A stretch of 64,000 nt of DNA from Planctomycetota bacterium (GTDB lineage Bacteria > Planctomycetota > B15-G4), in the NCBI GenBank assembly GCA_029259745.1, contig JAJDEO010000017.1:103658-167657 (forward strand), written 5' to 3'. Below the pieces are notes generated by a model. It saw only the letters and a program-made list of their open reading frames with translations. It was not told the origin of the DNA and did not search any database. Made by a program: the position numbers and the translations under genes. Shown piece by piece: positions 10,171-21,863 of the stretch. Position 1 is the stretch's first letter, and each line of letters begins with the position of its first letter.

Positions 10171-10341
10171 CGCGCCAAGCCTCACTGCGTTTCAGCGCAT
10201 TTTTCTCGATCGCCGCATGTCACACGGAGACCCACAGCCCGACTCCCCTTCCGACAAGTGAACGTCAGGGCGTCCACACAGCTGCCGTCCTGCCGTGTGA
10301 GGACGCGACATTGAACGCGTCGAGAGAAGCGAGGAGACGAG

Positions 10342-13300
10342 ATGGGAATCGAACCGCCAACAGGGGAAGTCCGTCGACACCGACGGGTTGTCCATGCGTT
10401 CATGGCCGCGACCCTGACGTTGTCTCTTGCAAGTTGTGGAGGAGGTGGCGGAGGCGAGCCGGGGCCATCGGAAACGGTTGCCTTCGAAGGCTTCTCGTTC
10501 CGTATCGCCGACGATGTGACGCTCACGACGCCGCCAACGGAACAGCTAGGAAGTGGAACGCTGTCGCTCGGCGCTCCCCTCAACACGGTGATCGTCTTTC
10601 GCTTCGATGGCGTCCCGGAAGGACCGTTCAACTCCGCGACCCTTCCTGTGTACACCACATCCGCGTGGATCACGCCGGACATCCCGACCGTCCCTGGCAC
10701 CACGATCCACGCAAAAGGCGCGTATGTCGCGGTGGGCAAGACCGTCGAGTTTCGGCCATTCGTCCCCACCGCTCCGATCACGCTGTCGCTCAGCGCCGAG
10801 CCGGCGGGGGTTCCCGGCCTATTCCCCGCCAGCACCTATGCCGTCGAAGTTTCCACGACCGCGGGGAGCTCCATCGGAAACCTCATCGGTGACGGAGGTT
10901 CGGCGACCTTCGACACGACATCCGTCGCAGCCGCCTACTACCCGCCGAGCGTCGATCCGTTCGGTGCGCCGAAGCTCGTGAGCGCTACGGGCAGTGTCGT
11001 ATCCACCGGCATCCACGACGAAACCCCCTACAACTTCGCGCCCACTGTCGGCTCGGGCGACGCCACGATCGAGCTCACTTACGACCGCGCTCTGATGCCG
11101 ACAGCGACAAACCTCGAGGGAAGTGACGTTGATGGTGACGGTTGGGTCGAACCGACGTGGACGCTACGCAGCCCGTCATCCGCGATCCTCGTAGGCCACG
11201 TCGTGCCTGCGGGTTCGTCCTTAGGGAACGGCACGGAGTTCGCTGCGCTTTCCGCTCTGACGCCCGACTCGTCGCCACAGGCCAACGGCGCCGACATCGT
11301 GTTCGGGGAAGACACCCCTGCGCCGTGGAGTGTCCCGCTCTCCATGACGTTTGACAGATCGGGTGCACTGCTCTTCGCGCTCCTCGAAGCGGAAGAGCCG
11401 AGCGCACCGCAGCGACTCACCGTCATTGATCATGCCACCGGTGACGCGACGCATGCACGCCTCGCCAACGAGCCTGTTGGCCTGGGCGGCATCACCCTCA
11501 CCGGACTCACGACCACGGCCAACGGCGCGGTCCTCGGCGTTGATCGCAGCGAGCGACGCATCGTGGAGCTGAAGCCGACGGTACGACGGACGCTCCCCCA
11601 TGGCACTCCCGTCCTCGAGGCCCTCAGCGTCGGACCCGAGGGCGGGGCCTTCGCCGGTTCGCCGTGGCCCACGAAACACGACGTCATCGACCTCATCAGC
11701 ACGGCGAGCGGAGACATCTGGGCCCTTGTCTCGGACGGCAACGGGCTCCCCCAACGCCTCGTGATGACGACGGGCTTCGACCTCGCTGCCAACGGAACGC
11801 CGAAGTCCGACGCTTGCTGGCCCACGAACGACACTGTGCTCGATGGGCTCTCGCAAGGCGTCGTCGATGTCGAGTACGAGTCGGTGACGTCGGTGCTCGC
11901 GCTCGACGTCGACCTCGACGCGATCGTTCGGATCGACCTCCTCGATGGACACGTCACGCCACTCGTCATGGATGTCGCGAGCTTCGGGGCCACGCCATCG
12001 AACGGAGCGCGCTGCTTGGCACGCGCCACGGCGCACTTTGATGTCAACGTGACGGTGCTGGCGAACGAGTCCGAGCATGCGCTCGTCGAGCTCCGTCCGC
12101 GGGGCATGCTTCCCATCGGCGCCCCCGTCGACGTCATGCAGGCCCTCGCGCTCACGTCACTCCTCGGCGCGAACGACATCAACACACCCAGCGCTGCGCC
12201 GCGTCATCGGCTTGGGCGCAAGCGCGTTCACACCGTGACGACTGCCGCAACCACGTCATCACCCGACACACCGATTCACGACGTCTTCCTCGAGAGCTTC
12301 GACGACACCCAGTGGCTCGACGCGATGCCACCCGACCTCACGACGATGGCACTTTGGGCCGACGCGCTCCCTGACGGTTCGCCATCGAGCGCCCTCCAAG
12401 CGCTCGGAGGACCGACCGTGCCCGAGTCACTCGGTGACTTTCGGCCCCTGCCTTCGCCGCTCTTCGACTCCGCGCTGGAGTTCTCGAACGACCCCGAGAT
12501 GCTCGCCGAGGCCAACCTGAAGTACATCTACCTCGACACAGCGAGCCAGAGCTTCCCGCTCGTCGGGGGCGCCACGCCCGACATCACCGCAGCGACGACG
12601 ATTGCCAACGGGAACTTCGTGTTCGACGACTTCGTGGTGCCTGAGGGCGTGATCCTGAAGATCGTCGGACCCAACGCCTGCAACATCACGGCGACCGGAG
12701 ACGTGCTGATCGAGGGCGTCATCGACATCTCCGGGTCTGACGGACTCGGCGACGACACCTTCGACACCGGCTTCTATCCCGTCCCCGGCGGCACCGGCGG
12801 CCCCGGCGCCGGGCGAGGCGGCAACGGTCACCCCACCCTCTGGGACACGGCGGGCAATGGCACCCAAGACCAGTACGTCACGCCTGAAACAGGCGAACAG
12901 GGATACGGACCGAAGGTTTCGCCGACCGGCACGATCACCATGAGCCAGATCGGCGGGATCGGTGGCCTCTCGACGCTCGGATACGACCCCGACGCCCAGG
13001 GCTATCCACGCGTGCCGGTCCAGTCGACGCAGCTCACGGCCTACAACGGCAACGAGCATCACCGTCCGCCCGGCGGCGGGGGCGGCAGCTTCGGTGTCGT
13101 TGGTCGACAGGCTCACGAAGGAACAGGCGCCTACCTGGTCCAGAGCAACAGCACCTGGTATCCGTTCACGCGCTGCCAGTTCGACGACGGCCAGCGTGAC
13201 GCCCTGTACGGCAACGAGGCGAACGCGGCCCTCGGGCTCCTGCCGTCCCAACCGCTGCAGTGCGTCTACCTCGATGGAACGATCGAAGCCCCGAACCGGA

Positions 13301-15129
13301 AGAAACCGGGTGGACTGCCCGGTGAGCGAATCTTCGAAGACGGCGACGCGTCGAACGACTACATCGGCGTGGGCGGCGAGCTCACAGTGCTGATCGGCGG
13401 TCAGGGAGGCGGCGCGGGCGGAAGTCGTGTCGACAGCATGGATCACCAACAGTGGTCGATCGACAAACTCGGAAGCCCCCTGCCTTTCGGGCTCCCCTAT
13501 CCGAAGCTGTCCTTGAACGGACCGAAGTCACCGGCACTCTACGACGCCAAGGGGGGCGCAGGCGGCGGCGGCGGCGGCTCGATCAGGATCCGAGCCTTCG
13601 GCGACATCCGCGTGGCTCGCACGGGCCGGATCGACGCCAGTGGTGGCGACGGCGGTGGAGGCGAGATCGTTCAGGCCAGCTCGTGGGCCGGCGGTGGCGG
13701 AGGCGGAAGCGGAGGCGCCGTGATCCTCACAGCCAAGGGAGACATCGTTCTCGAGGCCGACCCCGACAATCGCCTACCGACCGTCCCCGACAGCAACGGG
13801 GCACGCGGCGCGACCATTGACGTCAGCGGCGGGCTCGGCAAGGACGCACGCACATCTCCCAAGTACCACACTCAGAAACTGCCGGGATCCCTGCACGCGT
13901 CTCGCAGCGACGGAGGCCAGGGCGGTTTCGGCATCGTGCAACTGAAGTCGGGAGATGGGCTCCCGCGCATTGAACAAGGCGCCTTCGTCCATGCCCGCGT
14001 GCGCGCGATGGCGAAGCTGGGTGCGTGGACCGACCCACTCGACAAGAGCAAGGGATCGCCGTTCTCGAAGGCTGGCAACGACCCGTCAGCCTCCGACCAT
14101 CCCTTCGACAAGGCGCCCAATCCGAAGGAGTTGTGGTTCTACGACCTGTTGCATTATCGCGGCTTCGCCTACGAGGACGGCGGCACGCGTGTCCCTGATC
14201 TGATTCTCAACGGCACCGACCCGGCGATCATCACCGCGCACCCCACGATCGCTCCGGGGAGTTACCAGCTCGACACCCCGATGATGAGCTACCTCGGCGG
14301 CCGCTTCGTGCGCGAGCCGCAACCGCAGTTCCTCTTCAAGACCTGGTACGGCATCGAGGACGACGCGGAGATCGTGGTCGACCCCGATGGCGACGGGCCG
14401 CTGCCGGCCGTTCCCGGCACCCTCTATGGCGCCGGCGACGTCGTCCCCTTGAGTATCGATCTCGTCGAGCCCGCGGGCACCCCGATCACCGAGCTTGTCG
14501 ATGGCGAGGAACGCTTCGTGCTCGACAACCTCGTCCCCCGCCTTCCGTTGGTTCACCCAAACATGCTGCCGCTCGACCTCGGGTTCATCAGCGAGGGACG
14601 TTCGCGCTGGCTCGACTTCCACGGTGTCACCCTGCGGATGCGCAACGCCAATGGCCGGACGCCCCCTTTCTTCTCGCCCGTGCATGGCACTCACGACAGC
14701 GACGGCTCGGGATGGTTGGAAGGAGAAGTCGAGACATCCTCACCCGTGCCCGGCAGCCCCGCCCTGTTCGTGAAGAACACGCCCGGAGCACCTTTCGATC
14801 CGAGCCTTCACGTGGATGGAATCCCGACGCAAGAACCCTTCAACGACATCAAACTGGATGCCGTCGAGATCGGTGTCGACAACGCCGTGAGTCTCGCGGC
14901 CCAGGTGCGGTGGCTCTTCCAGGGTGCGTTTGGAACACGTCACGGTTCGTCCGTTCCCGACCCCGACACGCTCACCGAGTGGACGGGCGACCTCGAGTCG
15001 ATCAGTGGCTATCCACTCGTGCGCTTCCGGGTCGTCTTCGACATCGACGCGACGTCGGAGCTCATCAACAACGACGCGACATTCCCGCGCCCGGTCGTCG
15101 ATTCGCTGCGCCTTCGCATGACGTACTGA
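10342..15129 (+). CDS. Very large glycine-rich secreted lipoprotein of unknown function
   Basis: A 1595-residue protein. The start is supported by GAGGAG five bases upstream of the ATG. An Arg-rich n-region, a hydrophobic stretch and the lipobox L-A-S-C32 followed by a Gly run mark it as a lipoprotein. Residues about 35-420 look like beta-sandwich, Ig-like domains, and 420-620 like a beta-propeller (DRSERRIVELKP, NEPVGLGGITL). From about 760 there are alternating strand and glycine blocks: ATGDVLIEGVIDISGSDG, then GGTGGPGAGRGG near 815, a Gly run near 1075 before SIRIRAFGDIRVARTGRIDASGG, and another near 1120. That pattern recurs in large surface proteins of deltaproteobacteria-like and planctomycete-like genomes. 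Function is unknown; a cell-surface structural or binding role is a guess. Confidence 0.75.
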   Translation: MGIEPPTGEVRRHRRVVHAFMAATLTLSLASCGGGGGGEPGPSETVAFEGFSFRIADDVTLTTPPTEQLGSGTLSLGAPLNTVIVFRFDGVPEGPFNSATLPVYTTSAWITPDIPTVPGTTIHAKGAYVAVGKTVEFRPFVPTAPITLSLSAEPAGVPGLFPASTYAVEVSTTAGSSIGNLIGDGGSATFDTTSVAAAYYPPSVDPFGAPKLVSATGSVVSTGIHDETPYNFAPTVGSGDATIELTYDRALMPTATNLEGSDVDGDGWVEPTWTLRSPSSAILVGHVVPAGSSLGNGTEFAALSALTPDSSPQANGADIVFGEDTPAPWSVPLSMTFDRSGALLFALLEAEEPSAPQRLTVIDHATGDATHARLANEPVGLGGITLTGLTTTANGAVLGVDRSERRIVELKPTVRRTLPHGTPVLEALSVGPEGGAFAGSPWPTKHDVIDLISTASGDIWALVSDGNGLPQRLVMTTGFDLAANGTPKSDACWPTNDTVLDGLSQGVVDVEYESVTSVLALDVDLDAIVRIDLLDGHVTPLVMDVASFGATPSNGARCLARATAHFDVNVTVLANESEHALVELRPRGMLPIGAPVDVMQALALTSLLGANDINTPSAAPRHRLGRKRVHTVTTAATTSSPDTPIHDVFLESFDDTQWLDAMPPDLTTMALWADALPDGSPSSALQALGGPTVPESLGDFRPLPSPLFDSALEFSNDPEMLAEANLKYIYLDTASQSFPLVGGATPDITAATTIANGNFVFDDFVVPEGVILKIVGPNACNITATGDVLIEGVIDISGSDGLGDDTFDTGFYPVPGGTGGPGAGRGGNGHPTLWDTAGNGTQDQYVTPETGEQGYGPKVSPTGTITMSQIGGIGGLSTLGYDPDAQGYPRVPVQSTQLTAYNGNEHHRPPGGGGGSFGVVGRQAHEGTGAYLVQSNSTWYPFTRCQFDDGQRDALYGNEANAALGLLPSQPLQCVYLDGTIEAPNRKKPGGLPGERIFEDGDASNDYIGVGGELTVLIGGQGGGAGGSRVDSMDHQQWSIDKLGSPLPFGLPYPKLSLNGPKSPALYDAKGGAGGGGGGSIRIRAFGDIRVARTGRIDASGGDGGGGEIVQASSWAGGGGGGSGGAVILTAKGDIVLEADPDNRLPTVPDSNGARGATIDVSGGLGKDARTSPKYHTQKLPGSLHASRSDGGQGGFGIVQLKSGDGLPRIEQGAFVHARVRAMAKLGAWTDPLDKSKGSPFSKAGNDPSASDHPFDKAPNPKELWFYDLLHYRGFAYEDGGTRVPDLILNGTDPAIITAHPTIAPGSYQLDTPMMSYLGGRFVREPQPQFLFKTWYGIEDDAEIVVDPDGDGPLPAVPGTLYGAGDVVPLSIDLVEPAGTPITELVDGEERFVLDNLVPRLPLVHPNMLPLDLGFISEGRSRWLDFHGVTLRMRNANGRTPPFFSPVHGTHDSDGSGWLEGEVETSSPVPGSPALFVKNTPGAPFDPSLHVDGIPTQEPFNDIKLDAVEIGVDNAVSLAAQVRWLFQGAFGTRHGSSVPDPDTLTEWTGDLESISGYPLVRFRVVFDIDATSELINNDATFPRPVVDSLRLRMTY

Positions 15130-15133
15130 CGCA

Positions 15134-15173
15134 CCGAGCCCGGCGGCGGATGGACACTCGCTGCCGGGCTCGG
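15134..15173. terminator. Bidirectional terminator between convergent genes
   Basis: A perfect 11-base inverted repeat, CCGAGCCCGGC at 15134-15144 and GCCGGGCTCGG at 15163-15173, starts four bases after the giant lipoprotein's stop codon and lies 25 bases from the stop of the convergent selenoprotein gene. It can serve both directions. Confidence 0.8.
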
Positions 15174-15197
15174 AGGGTCGGGCGATCAATCAGCAAC

Positions 15198-15443
15198 TCA
15201 CGTCGCCGGGGCCTTCTGCCCGTCGAGAATGGCGCGAACTTCGCCATCCTCGGGGAAGCGGCCCGTGGCAAGCTTCGAATACACGAGCGTGCCGTTCTTC
15301 GTCACCTCGAAGCATCCTCCATCCGAGGGCTCGAGGGAGAGGGAGTCGATCGTGCGCTTGTAACTCTTGAGCAGTTCCTCCGTCAGACCGACGGCTCGAG
15401 GCTCGTAGTTTCAAACAGCGCAGTAGCGGATCTCGATCTTCAT
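15198..15443 (-). CDS. SelW/Rdx-family selenoprotein with in-frame UGA (Sec) codon
   Basis: An 81-residue thioredoxin-like redox protein when the UGA at 15413-15411 is read as selenocysteine. The N-terminus reads IRYCAVUNYEPRAVGL, that is C8-x-x-U11, the Rdx CxxU/CxxC active site. The rest of the family continues in frame past the UGA: EELLKSYK, the GG-C-FEV segment, then YSKLATGRFPEDGEV, the characteristic C-terminal Rdx motif. A GGAG ribosome site precedes the ATG at 15443 by 6 bases. Directly after the UGA lies a bacterial SECIS-like hairpin with a GGUCU apical loop. The real stop is UGA at 15200-15198. The gene sits 109 bases after ligA on the same strand. Conventional gene calling would end it at residue 10. 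Function is presumably thiol redox; the partner is unknown. Decoding needs selA/selB/selC/selD elsewhere in the genome. Confidence 0.9.
15380..15394 (-). promoter_or_regulatory. Bacterial SECIS-like hairpin of the SelW-like gene
   Basis: On the coding strand, 16 bases after the UGA, CCGTC-GGTCT-GACGG folds into a 5-base perfect stem with a GGUCU loop. The loop matches the apical loop of the E. coli fdhF SECIS that SelB binds. The loop starts 21 bases after the UGA, inside the usual bSECIS range. It lies within the coding sequence, as bacterial SECIS elements do. Confidence 0.85.
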
Positions 15444-15552
15444 CGACGTCTCCAAAGGCGAGGGGTGGCAGAACGGTACCAGTCGGCATCCGGGCGATGC
15501 GACTCGAGGGTCGGACGGCACCAACACTCGATGTCGGATGCCGAGGAGCGTC

Positions 15553-17685
<2,133 letters not shown>

Positions 17686-18741
17686 TCAGATCAGCAGCAT
17701 CGCGTCGCCGTACGAGAACAGCCGGTACTCGTGGGACACGGCGTGCTCGTATGCCGTTCGGATGATCTCGCGGCTTGCGAAGGCACTCACCAGAACGAGC
17801 AGCGTCGAGCGCGGTTGGTGGAAGTTGGTGACGAGCGCGTCGACGGCGGCAAACCGCGCGCCGGGACGCAGGAACAGCTCCGTGGCGCCGTCGCCCGGAG
17901 CGAGCTCTCGACCGCCGCTTCGAACGGCGCTTTCAAGCGTGCGGACGACCGTGGTTCCGACACCGACGACGCGCCCGCCGCGCGCCCGCGTCGCAGCGAA
18001 CGCCTCCGCCGTGGCGATCGAGACGTGGTATGTCTCGCGGTGCATCTCGTGGCCGTCGAGCGTCGCGCTGCGCATCGGTCGGAACGTTCCTTCGCCGACA
18101 TCGAGCCGAACCGTCGCGATCTCGACCCCGCGCGCTCTCAGTCCCTCGAACTGCGCGTCCGTGAAGTGCAGGCCGGCCGTCGGCGCCGCCACGGCGCCAA
18201 AGTGTGCGCCGCGCCTTCGACTCGCGAAGGCCGTCTGATATCGCTCGCGATCGAGCGGGTCGCGCTCATCCGCGACAGGGTCGCGCGCGATGTACGGCGG
18301 CAAGGGCATGCGCCCGTCACGATCGAGCGTCGCGCGAATCGCCGCGCCGCGGACGTCTTCGACCGTGAAGCGCCCTTCGCCAAGCGCATCGGTGATCCTC
18401 CAGCGCGTCTCGCCGACGTCGAGCTCCTCGCCGACGACGAGCTTCCCGCGTGCGCCGAGCAGCACCGTGCCGCGCGCGCCGTCGGCCTCGATGACGAGCA
18501 CGCGCACGCGCCCTCCCGTCGACCGCACGGCCGCCAGCTTGGCCGCCTCGACCCACGCGTTGTTGACGACGAGGAGATCACCGTCGTCGAGCCAATCACC
18601 AAGCCGCGCAATCGAGGAGTCGATCAAGTCGCCGCCAACGCGCGGCACGACGAGCATGCGCGAGGCTCCGCGCTCAGCCGGCGGGGTCTGTGCCGCGAGG
18701 TGCTCGGGATATGTGTAGTCGTAGTCGTCGACGTCGTTCAC
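17686..18741 (-). CDS. queA: S-adenosylmethionine:tRNA ribosyltransferase-isomerase
   Basis: Transfers and isomerises the ribosyl group of SAM onto preQ1-modified tRNA to give epoxyqueuosine. The 351-residue protein begins DYDYTYPEHLAAQTPPAERGASRMLV, the standard QueA opening, and contains DGDLLVVNNAWV, the AAPTAGLHFT motif, GTFRPM, VGVGTTVVRTLES and the C-terminal NFHQPRSTLLVLVSAF. The NNAWV in place of the usual NNTRV is a small variation. The other queuosine genes are not in the window. It lies 27 bases downstream of the zinc-finger gene. Confidence 0.97.
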   Translation of the reverse strand: MNDVDDYDYTYPEHLAAQTPPAERGASRMLVVPRVGGDLIDSSIARLGDWLDDGDLLVVNNAWVEAAKLAAVRSTGGRVRVLVIEADGARGTVLLGARGKLVVGEELDVGETRWRITDALGEGRFTVEDVRGAAIRATLDRDGRMPLPPYIARDPVADERDPLDRERYQTAFASRRRGAHFGAVAAPTAGLHFTDAQFEGLRARGVEIATVRLDVGEGTFRPMRSATLDGHEMHRETYHVSIATAEAFAATRARGGRVVGVGTTVVRTLESAVRSGGRELAPGDGATELFLRPGARFAAVDALVTNFHQPRSTLLVLVSAFASREIIRTAYEHAVSHEYRLFSYGDAMLLI

Positions 18742-18768
18742 GCCGACACGATCGCATCGACGCGCCGC

Positions 18769-19347
18769 TCACACCAACCGCGTCCACCGATCGGCCTCCT
18801 GATCGGCCCGTTCGATGTCGCCGACACGCACGAGCGTCGCGATGTGCGACAGGCTGATGTCGAGACCCAGCGGGTCGAGCTCGGAGGCGAGGTCGAGAGC
18901 TCGCGCCCGGGCTCGCAGCGAGTGCGGCGGCCGGTCGATGAGCGCGAAGACCTCGGGCCACGGCGCCCCGGCGACCTCCTCGGCGCCCCACGCCACCACG
19001 AGCCGCTCCCGATCGCGCTCCCGCTCTTCCCGCAGCCGCGGGGCCTTGCCCTCCACCACGGCCAGCAGGTCACGAGCAAACCGCGCGGCAAGCTCCCGGC
19101 CGAGCGCGCGCGCCGCGATCCCGTCGAGCGAGTCACGCGGCGCCTCCGCGACCCCGTCGCGCACCACCGTGTCCAGCCAAGAGCGAACGTCGGCCACCTC
19201 GTCCACGAACGCCTGACAGGACGCGCACTCGCGCACGTGGTGCGTCACCGCCAGCACGTCGGGCGGCTCGAGACCCACCGCCAAACGGCAGAGCTGCGCC
19301 TCCGTCTCGAGACACACCGCCTCCTCGTCATTCTGGTCATCCATCAT
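18769..19347 (-). CDS. Zinc-finger (anti-sigma-like) cytoplasmic protein
   Basis: A 192-residue soluble protein. Residues about 35-45 contain H-x3-C-x2-C (HHVRECASCQ) with a preceding Cys, the pattern of the zinc-binding anti-sigma (ZAS/zf-HC2) domain. No transmembrane helix follows, and no ECF sigma gene lies next to it, unlike usual anti-sigma pairs. The C-terminal half is Arg/Glu-rich with an Ala/Leu helical tail. GAGGAG upstream supports the start; ATG at 19347 or 19344 are both possible. It heads a minus-strand cluster with queA and ligA. The role is uncertain. Confidence 0.65.
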   Translation of the reverse strand: MMDDQNDEEAVCLETEAQLCRLAVGLEPPDVLAVTHHVRECASCQAFVDEVADVRSWLDTVVRDGVAEAPRDSLDGIAARALGRELAARFARDLLAVVEGKAPRLREERERDRERLVVAWGAEEVAGAPWPEVFALIDRPPHSLRARARALDLASELDPLGLDISLSHIATLVRVGDIERADQEADRWTRLV

Positions 19348-19617
19348 CAGGCTCCTCGGTCACTGATTCCGACGCGATCCGCCCCGGCGCTGCCGCCAGA
19401 GCTCGCTCGGGGGGGACTGCCCGTACCCGCAGCACTTGACGCCGCCCCCTGCCCGGGAATCACATCTCGGCGAGGTTGCGAGCGGCCCGGGGCGCCCTCC
19501 GACGCTATCTCGTCAGTCACAGGGTCGTCGCACGCCCTGCGCTGTCGCACCATCCGACCGATCGAGTAACATGCGGAGCTTGCCTCGCCCGTCCCCCGAG
19601 GCCCCAGGAGACACATC

Positions 19618-20511
19618 GTGACCGAAACGAACGAGCCGACACTGCGCCTGAAGACCGGCCTTGCCGAGATGCTGAAGGGTGGCGTCATCATGGACGTCAC
19701 GAACGTCGAGCAGGCCAAGATCGCTGTGGATGCCGGGGCCTGTGCCGTCATGGCGCTCGAACGCGTCCCGAGCGATATCCGCAAAGAAGGCGGCGTCGCG
19801 CGGATGGCGCGCATCGACATCATCGAGGCGATCATGCAGACCGTCTCGATCCCCGTGATGGCCAAGTGCCGCATCGGGCATTTCGCCGAGGCGCGCGTGC
19901 TCCAGCAGCTCGGGGTCGACTACATCGACGAGTCCGAAGTGCTCACGCCAGCCGACGAGCACTACCACGTCGACAAGCACGCCTTCGACGTGCCGTTCGT
20001 CTGCGGTGCGCGCAACCTCGGTGAGGCCCTGCGCCGCATCGGTGAGGGTGCCGCCATGATCCGCACGAAGGGAGAAGCCGGCTCGGGGAACATCGTCGAG
20101 GCCGTGCGCCACATGCGCGAAGTGCGCAAGAACATGCGTGACCTCACGGTTGCCGGCGAGGAAGAACTCATGACGGTCGCGCGCGACCTCGGCGCGCCGT
20201 ACGAGCTCGTTCGTATGGTCGCCAAGACGGGCGAGCTGCCGGTGCCGAACTTCGCTGCCGGCGGCGTGGCCACGCCCGCCGACGCCGCGCTCATGATGAG
20301 CCTCGGTGCACAAGCCGTCTTCGTCGGCTCGGGCATCTTCAAGAGTTCCGACCCGGCCACGTTCGCCACCGCCATCGTCAAGGCGACGACGCATTGGGAC
20401 GACCCGTCGCAGGTGCTCGCCGCGTGCAAGGCGATCGAGGCCAGCGCCATGGAAGGCCTGCGTATCGATCAGCTCGACCAGAGCGAGCTGCTCCAGACGC
20501 GCGGATGGTGA
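19618..20511 (+). CDS. pdxS: Pyridoxal 5'-phosphate synthase, PdxS subunit
   Basis: The synthase half of the glutamine-dependent PLP synthase: it builds PLP from ribose 5-phosphate, glyceraldehyde 3-phosphate and ammonia. The 297-residue barrel is highly conserved, with [16 protein letters not shown], the catalytic Lys in [14 protein letters not shown] and the phosphate-binding [11 protein letters not shown]. It starts with GTG at 19618, with AGGAG 7 bases before it. pdxT follows after 19 bases, forming the PdxST operon that continues into nth. Confidence 0.98.
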   Translation: MTETNEPTLRLKTGLAEMLKGGVIMDVTNVEQAKIAVDAGACAVMALERVPSDIRKEGGVARMARIDIIEAIMQTVSIPVMAKCRIGHFAEARVLQQLGVDYIDESEVLTPADEHYHVDKHAFDVPFVCGARNLGEALRRIGEGAAMIRTKGEAGSGNIVEAVRHMREVRKNMRDLTVAGEEELMTVARDLGAPYELVRMVAKTGELPVPNFAAGGVATPADAALMMSLGAQAVFVGSGIFKSSDPATFATAIVKATTHWDDPSQVLAACKAIEASAMEGLRIDQLDQSELLQTRGW

Positions 20512-20530
20512 GGGCCGCGAGGGCTCGGCG

Positions 20531-21088
20531 ATGACAGTCGGCGTCCTGGCGATCCAAGGTGACTATGCGGCACACCAGCGCGCGCTCAGCGCTCTCGGGA
20601 GAGAGTCCGTACGCGTGAAGACGCCTGCGCACCTCGAGGGTGTCGACGCCCTGATCCTGCCCGGCGGCGAGAGCACGACGATGCTCAAGCTGCTGGAGAA
20701 CGAGGCGCTGTTCGAGCCGCTCGCTGCTGCGTGTCGCTCAGGGATGCCCGTTCTCGGTACGTGTGCAGGAGCCATCCTGCTCGCCAAGCATGTCTCGAAC
20801 CCCGAGCAATCGTCGCTCGGCGTTCTCGACATCTCCGTCGAGCGCAACGCCTACGGCCGGCAGCTCGACTCCTTCGTGACGACGCTCTCGAGCGACGGCA
20901 GCTTCGACGGCGTCGAGGCCGTCTTCATCCGCGCTCCGGTGATCCGCAGCACGGGGCCCGACGTCGAGATCGTGCTCGAGCACGAAGGCGATCCCGTCCT
21001 CGTGCGCTGCGGCCCCGTCTGGGCTGCGACCTTCCACCCCGAGATGACGAGCGACACGCGCATCCTCAGTGCGGTGCTGACGGCATGA
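20531..21088 (+). CDS. pdxT: Pyridoxal 5'-phosphate synthase glutaminase, PdxT subunit
   Basis: A class I glutaminase supplying ammonia to PdxS. The 185-residue protein starts MTVGVLAIQGDYAAH, has LILPGGESTTM, the nucleophile Cys in VLGTCAGAILLA, and the His/Glu pair in FHPEMT, completing the catalytic triad. The ATG at 20531 gives the family length, and frames opening further upstream run through pdxS in another frame. Its stop overlaps the nth start (ATGA), indicating translational coupling. Confidence 0.98.
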   Translation: MTVGVLAIQGDYAAHQRALSALGRESVRVKTPAHLEGVDALILPGGESTTMLKLLENEALFEPLAAACRSGMPVLGTCAGAILLAKHVSNPEQSSLGVLDISVERNAYGRQLDSFVTTLSSDGSFDGVEAVFIRAPVIRSTGPDVEIVLEHEGDPVLVRCGPVWAATFHPEMTSDTRILSAVLTA

Positions 21089-21825
21089 GCGCTGCGAGCG
21101 GGAAGAAGCGCGCCACGACGAAGAAGAAGGCCGCGCGCAAGCCGGCCGCGAAGAAGAAGGCCGCGAAGAGAAAGCGCGCGGTGCGTCGCAAGCGCGTCGA
21201 CCCCGAGTGGCGTGACACCGTCCTCGCGCGCCTCGCCGACTGGCTACCCCACGCCGAGTGCGCCCTCGACCACAGCAACCCGTTCGAACTCACAGCCGCC
21301 ACGATCCTCTCGGCCCAGTGCACGGACGAGCGCGTGAACATGGTGACGCCGGCCCTCTTCGCGCGGTATCCCACACCCGAAGAGCTCGCGAGCTCCGAGC
21401 AGGAAGACGTCGAAGAGATCGTCCGCTCCACGGGCTTCTTCCGGAACAAAGCCAAGAACCTGCGCGGAATGGCCCAGCGCGTCGTCGACGCCTACGACGG
21501 CCAAATCCCGCGCGAGATGGACGACCTTCTCACGCTCCCCGGCGTCGCGCGCAAGACGGCCAACGTCGTCCGCGGCGTCTGCTGGGGCCTGGCCGACGGC
21601 GTCGTCGTCGACACACACGTCAAACGCATCTCGCGGCGTCTGGGATTCACGAACAAGACCGACCCCGTCCAGGTCGAACGTGACCTCGTCGCGCTGCTCC
21701 CCCAAGAGGCGTGGATCGACTACAGCCACCGCATCATCCACCTCGGCCGCCGCATCTGCGATGCACGCAAGCCGCTGTGTGACGAGTGCTTCCTGGCCGA
21801 CGGCTGTCCGCGCGTCGACGTCTGA
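21085..21825 (+). CDS. nth: Endonuclease III (DNA glycosylase/AP lyase)
   Basis: Removes oxidised pyrimidines and cleaves AP sites in base-excision repair. The 246-residue protein has the HhH motif LPGVARKTANVV with the catalytic Lys, the catalytic Asp in VDTHVKR, and the four-Cys [4Fe-4S] loop C-x6-C-x2-C-x5-C (CDARKPLCDECFLADGC). A Lys/Arg-rich N-terminal extension of about 38 residues (KKRATTKKKAARKPAAKKK) is not part of the core and probably adds DNA affinity. The start overlaps the pdxT stop by 4 bases. Confidence 0.96.
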   Translation: MSAASGKKRATTKKKAARKPAAKKKAAKRKRAVRRKRVDPEWRDTVLARLADWLPHAECALDHSNPFELTAATILSAQCTDERVNMVTPALFARYPTPEELASSEQEDVEEIVRSTGFFRNKAKNLRGMAQRVVDAYDGQIPREMDDLLTLPGVARKTANVVRGVCWGLADGVVVDTHVKRISRRLGFTNKTDPVQVERDLVALLPQEAWIDYSHRIIHLGRRICDARKPLCDECFLADGCPRVDV

Positions 21826-21863
21826 TCGACGCGCGCTTGCTTCGACTGCTATCGTCTCGGGCC

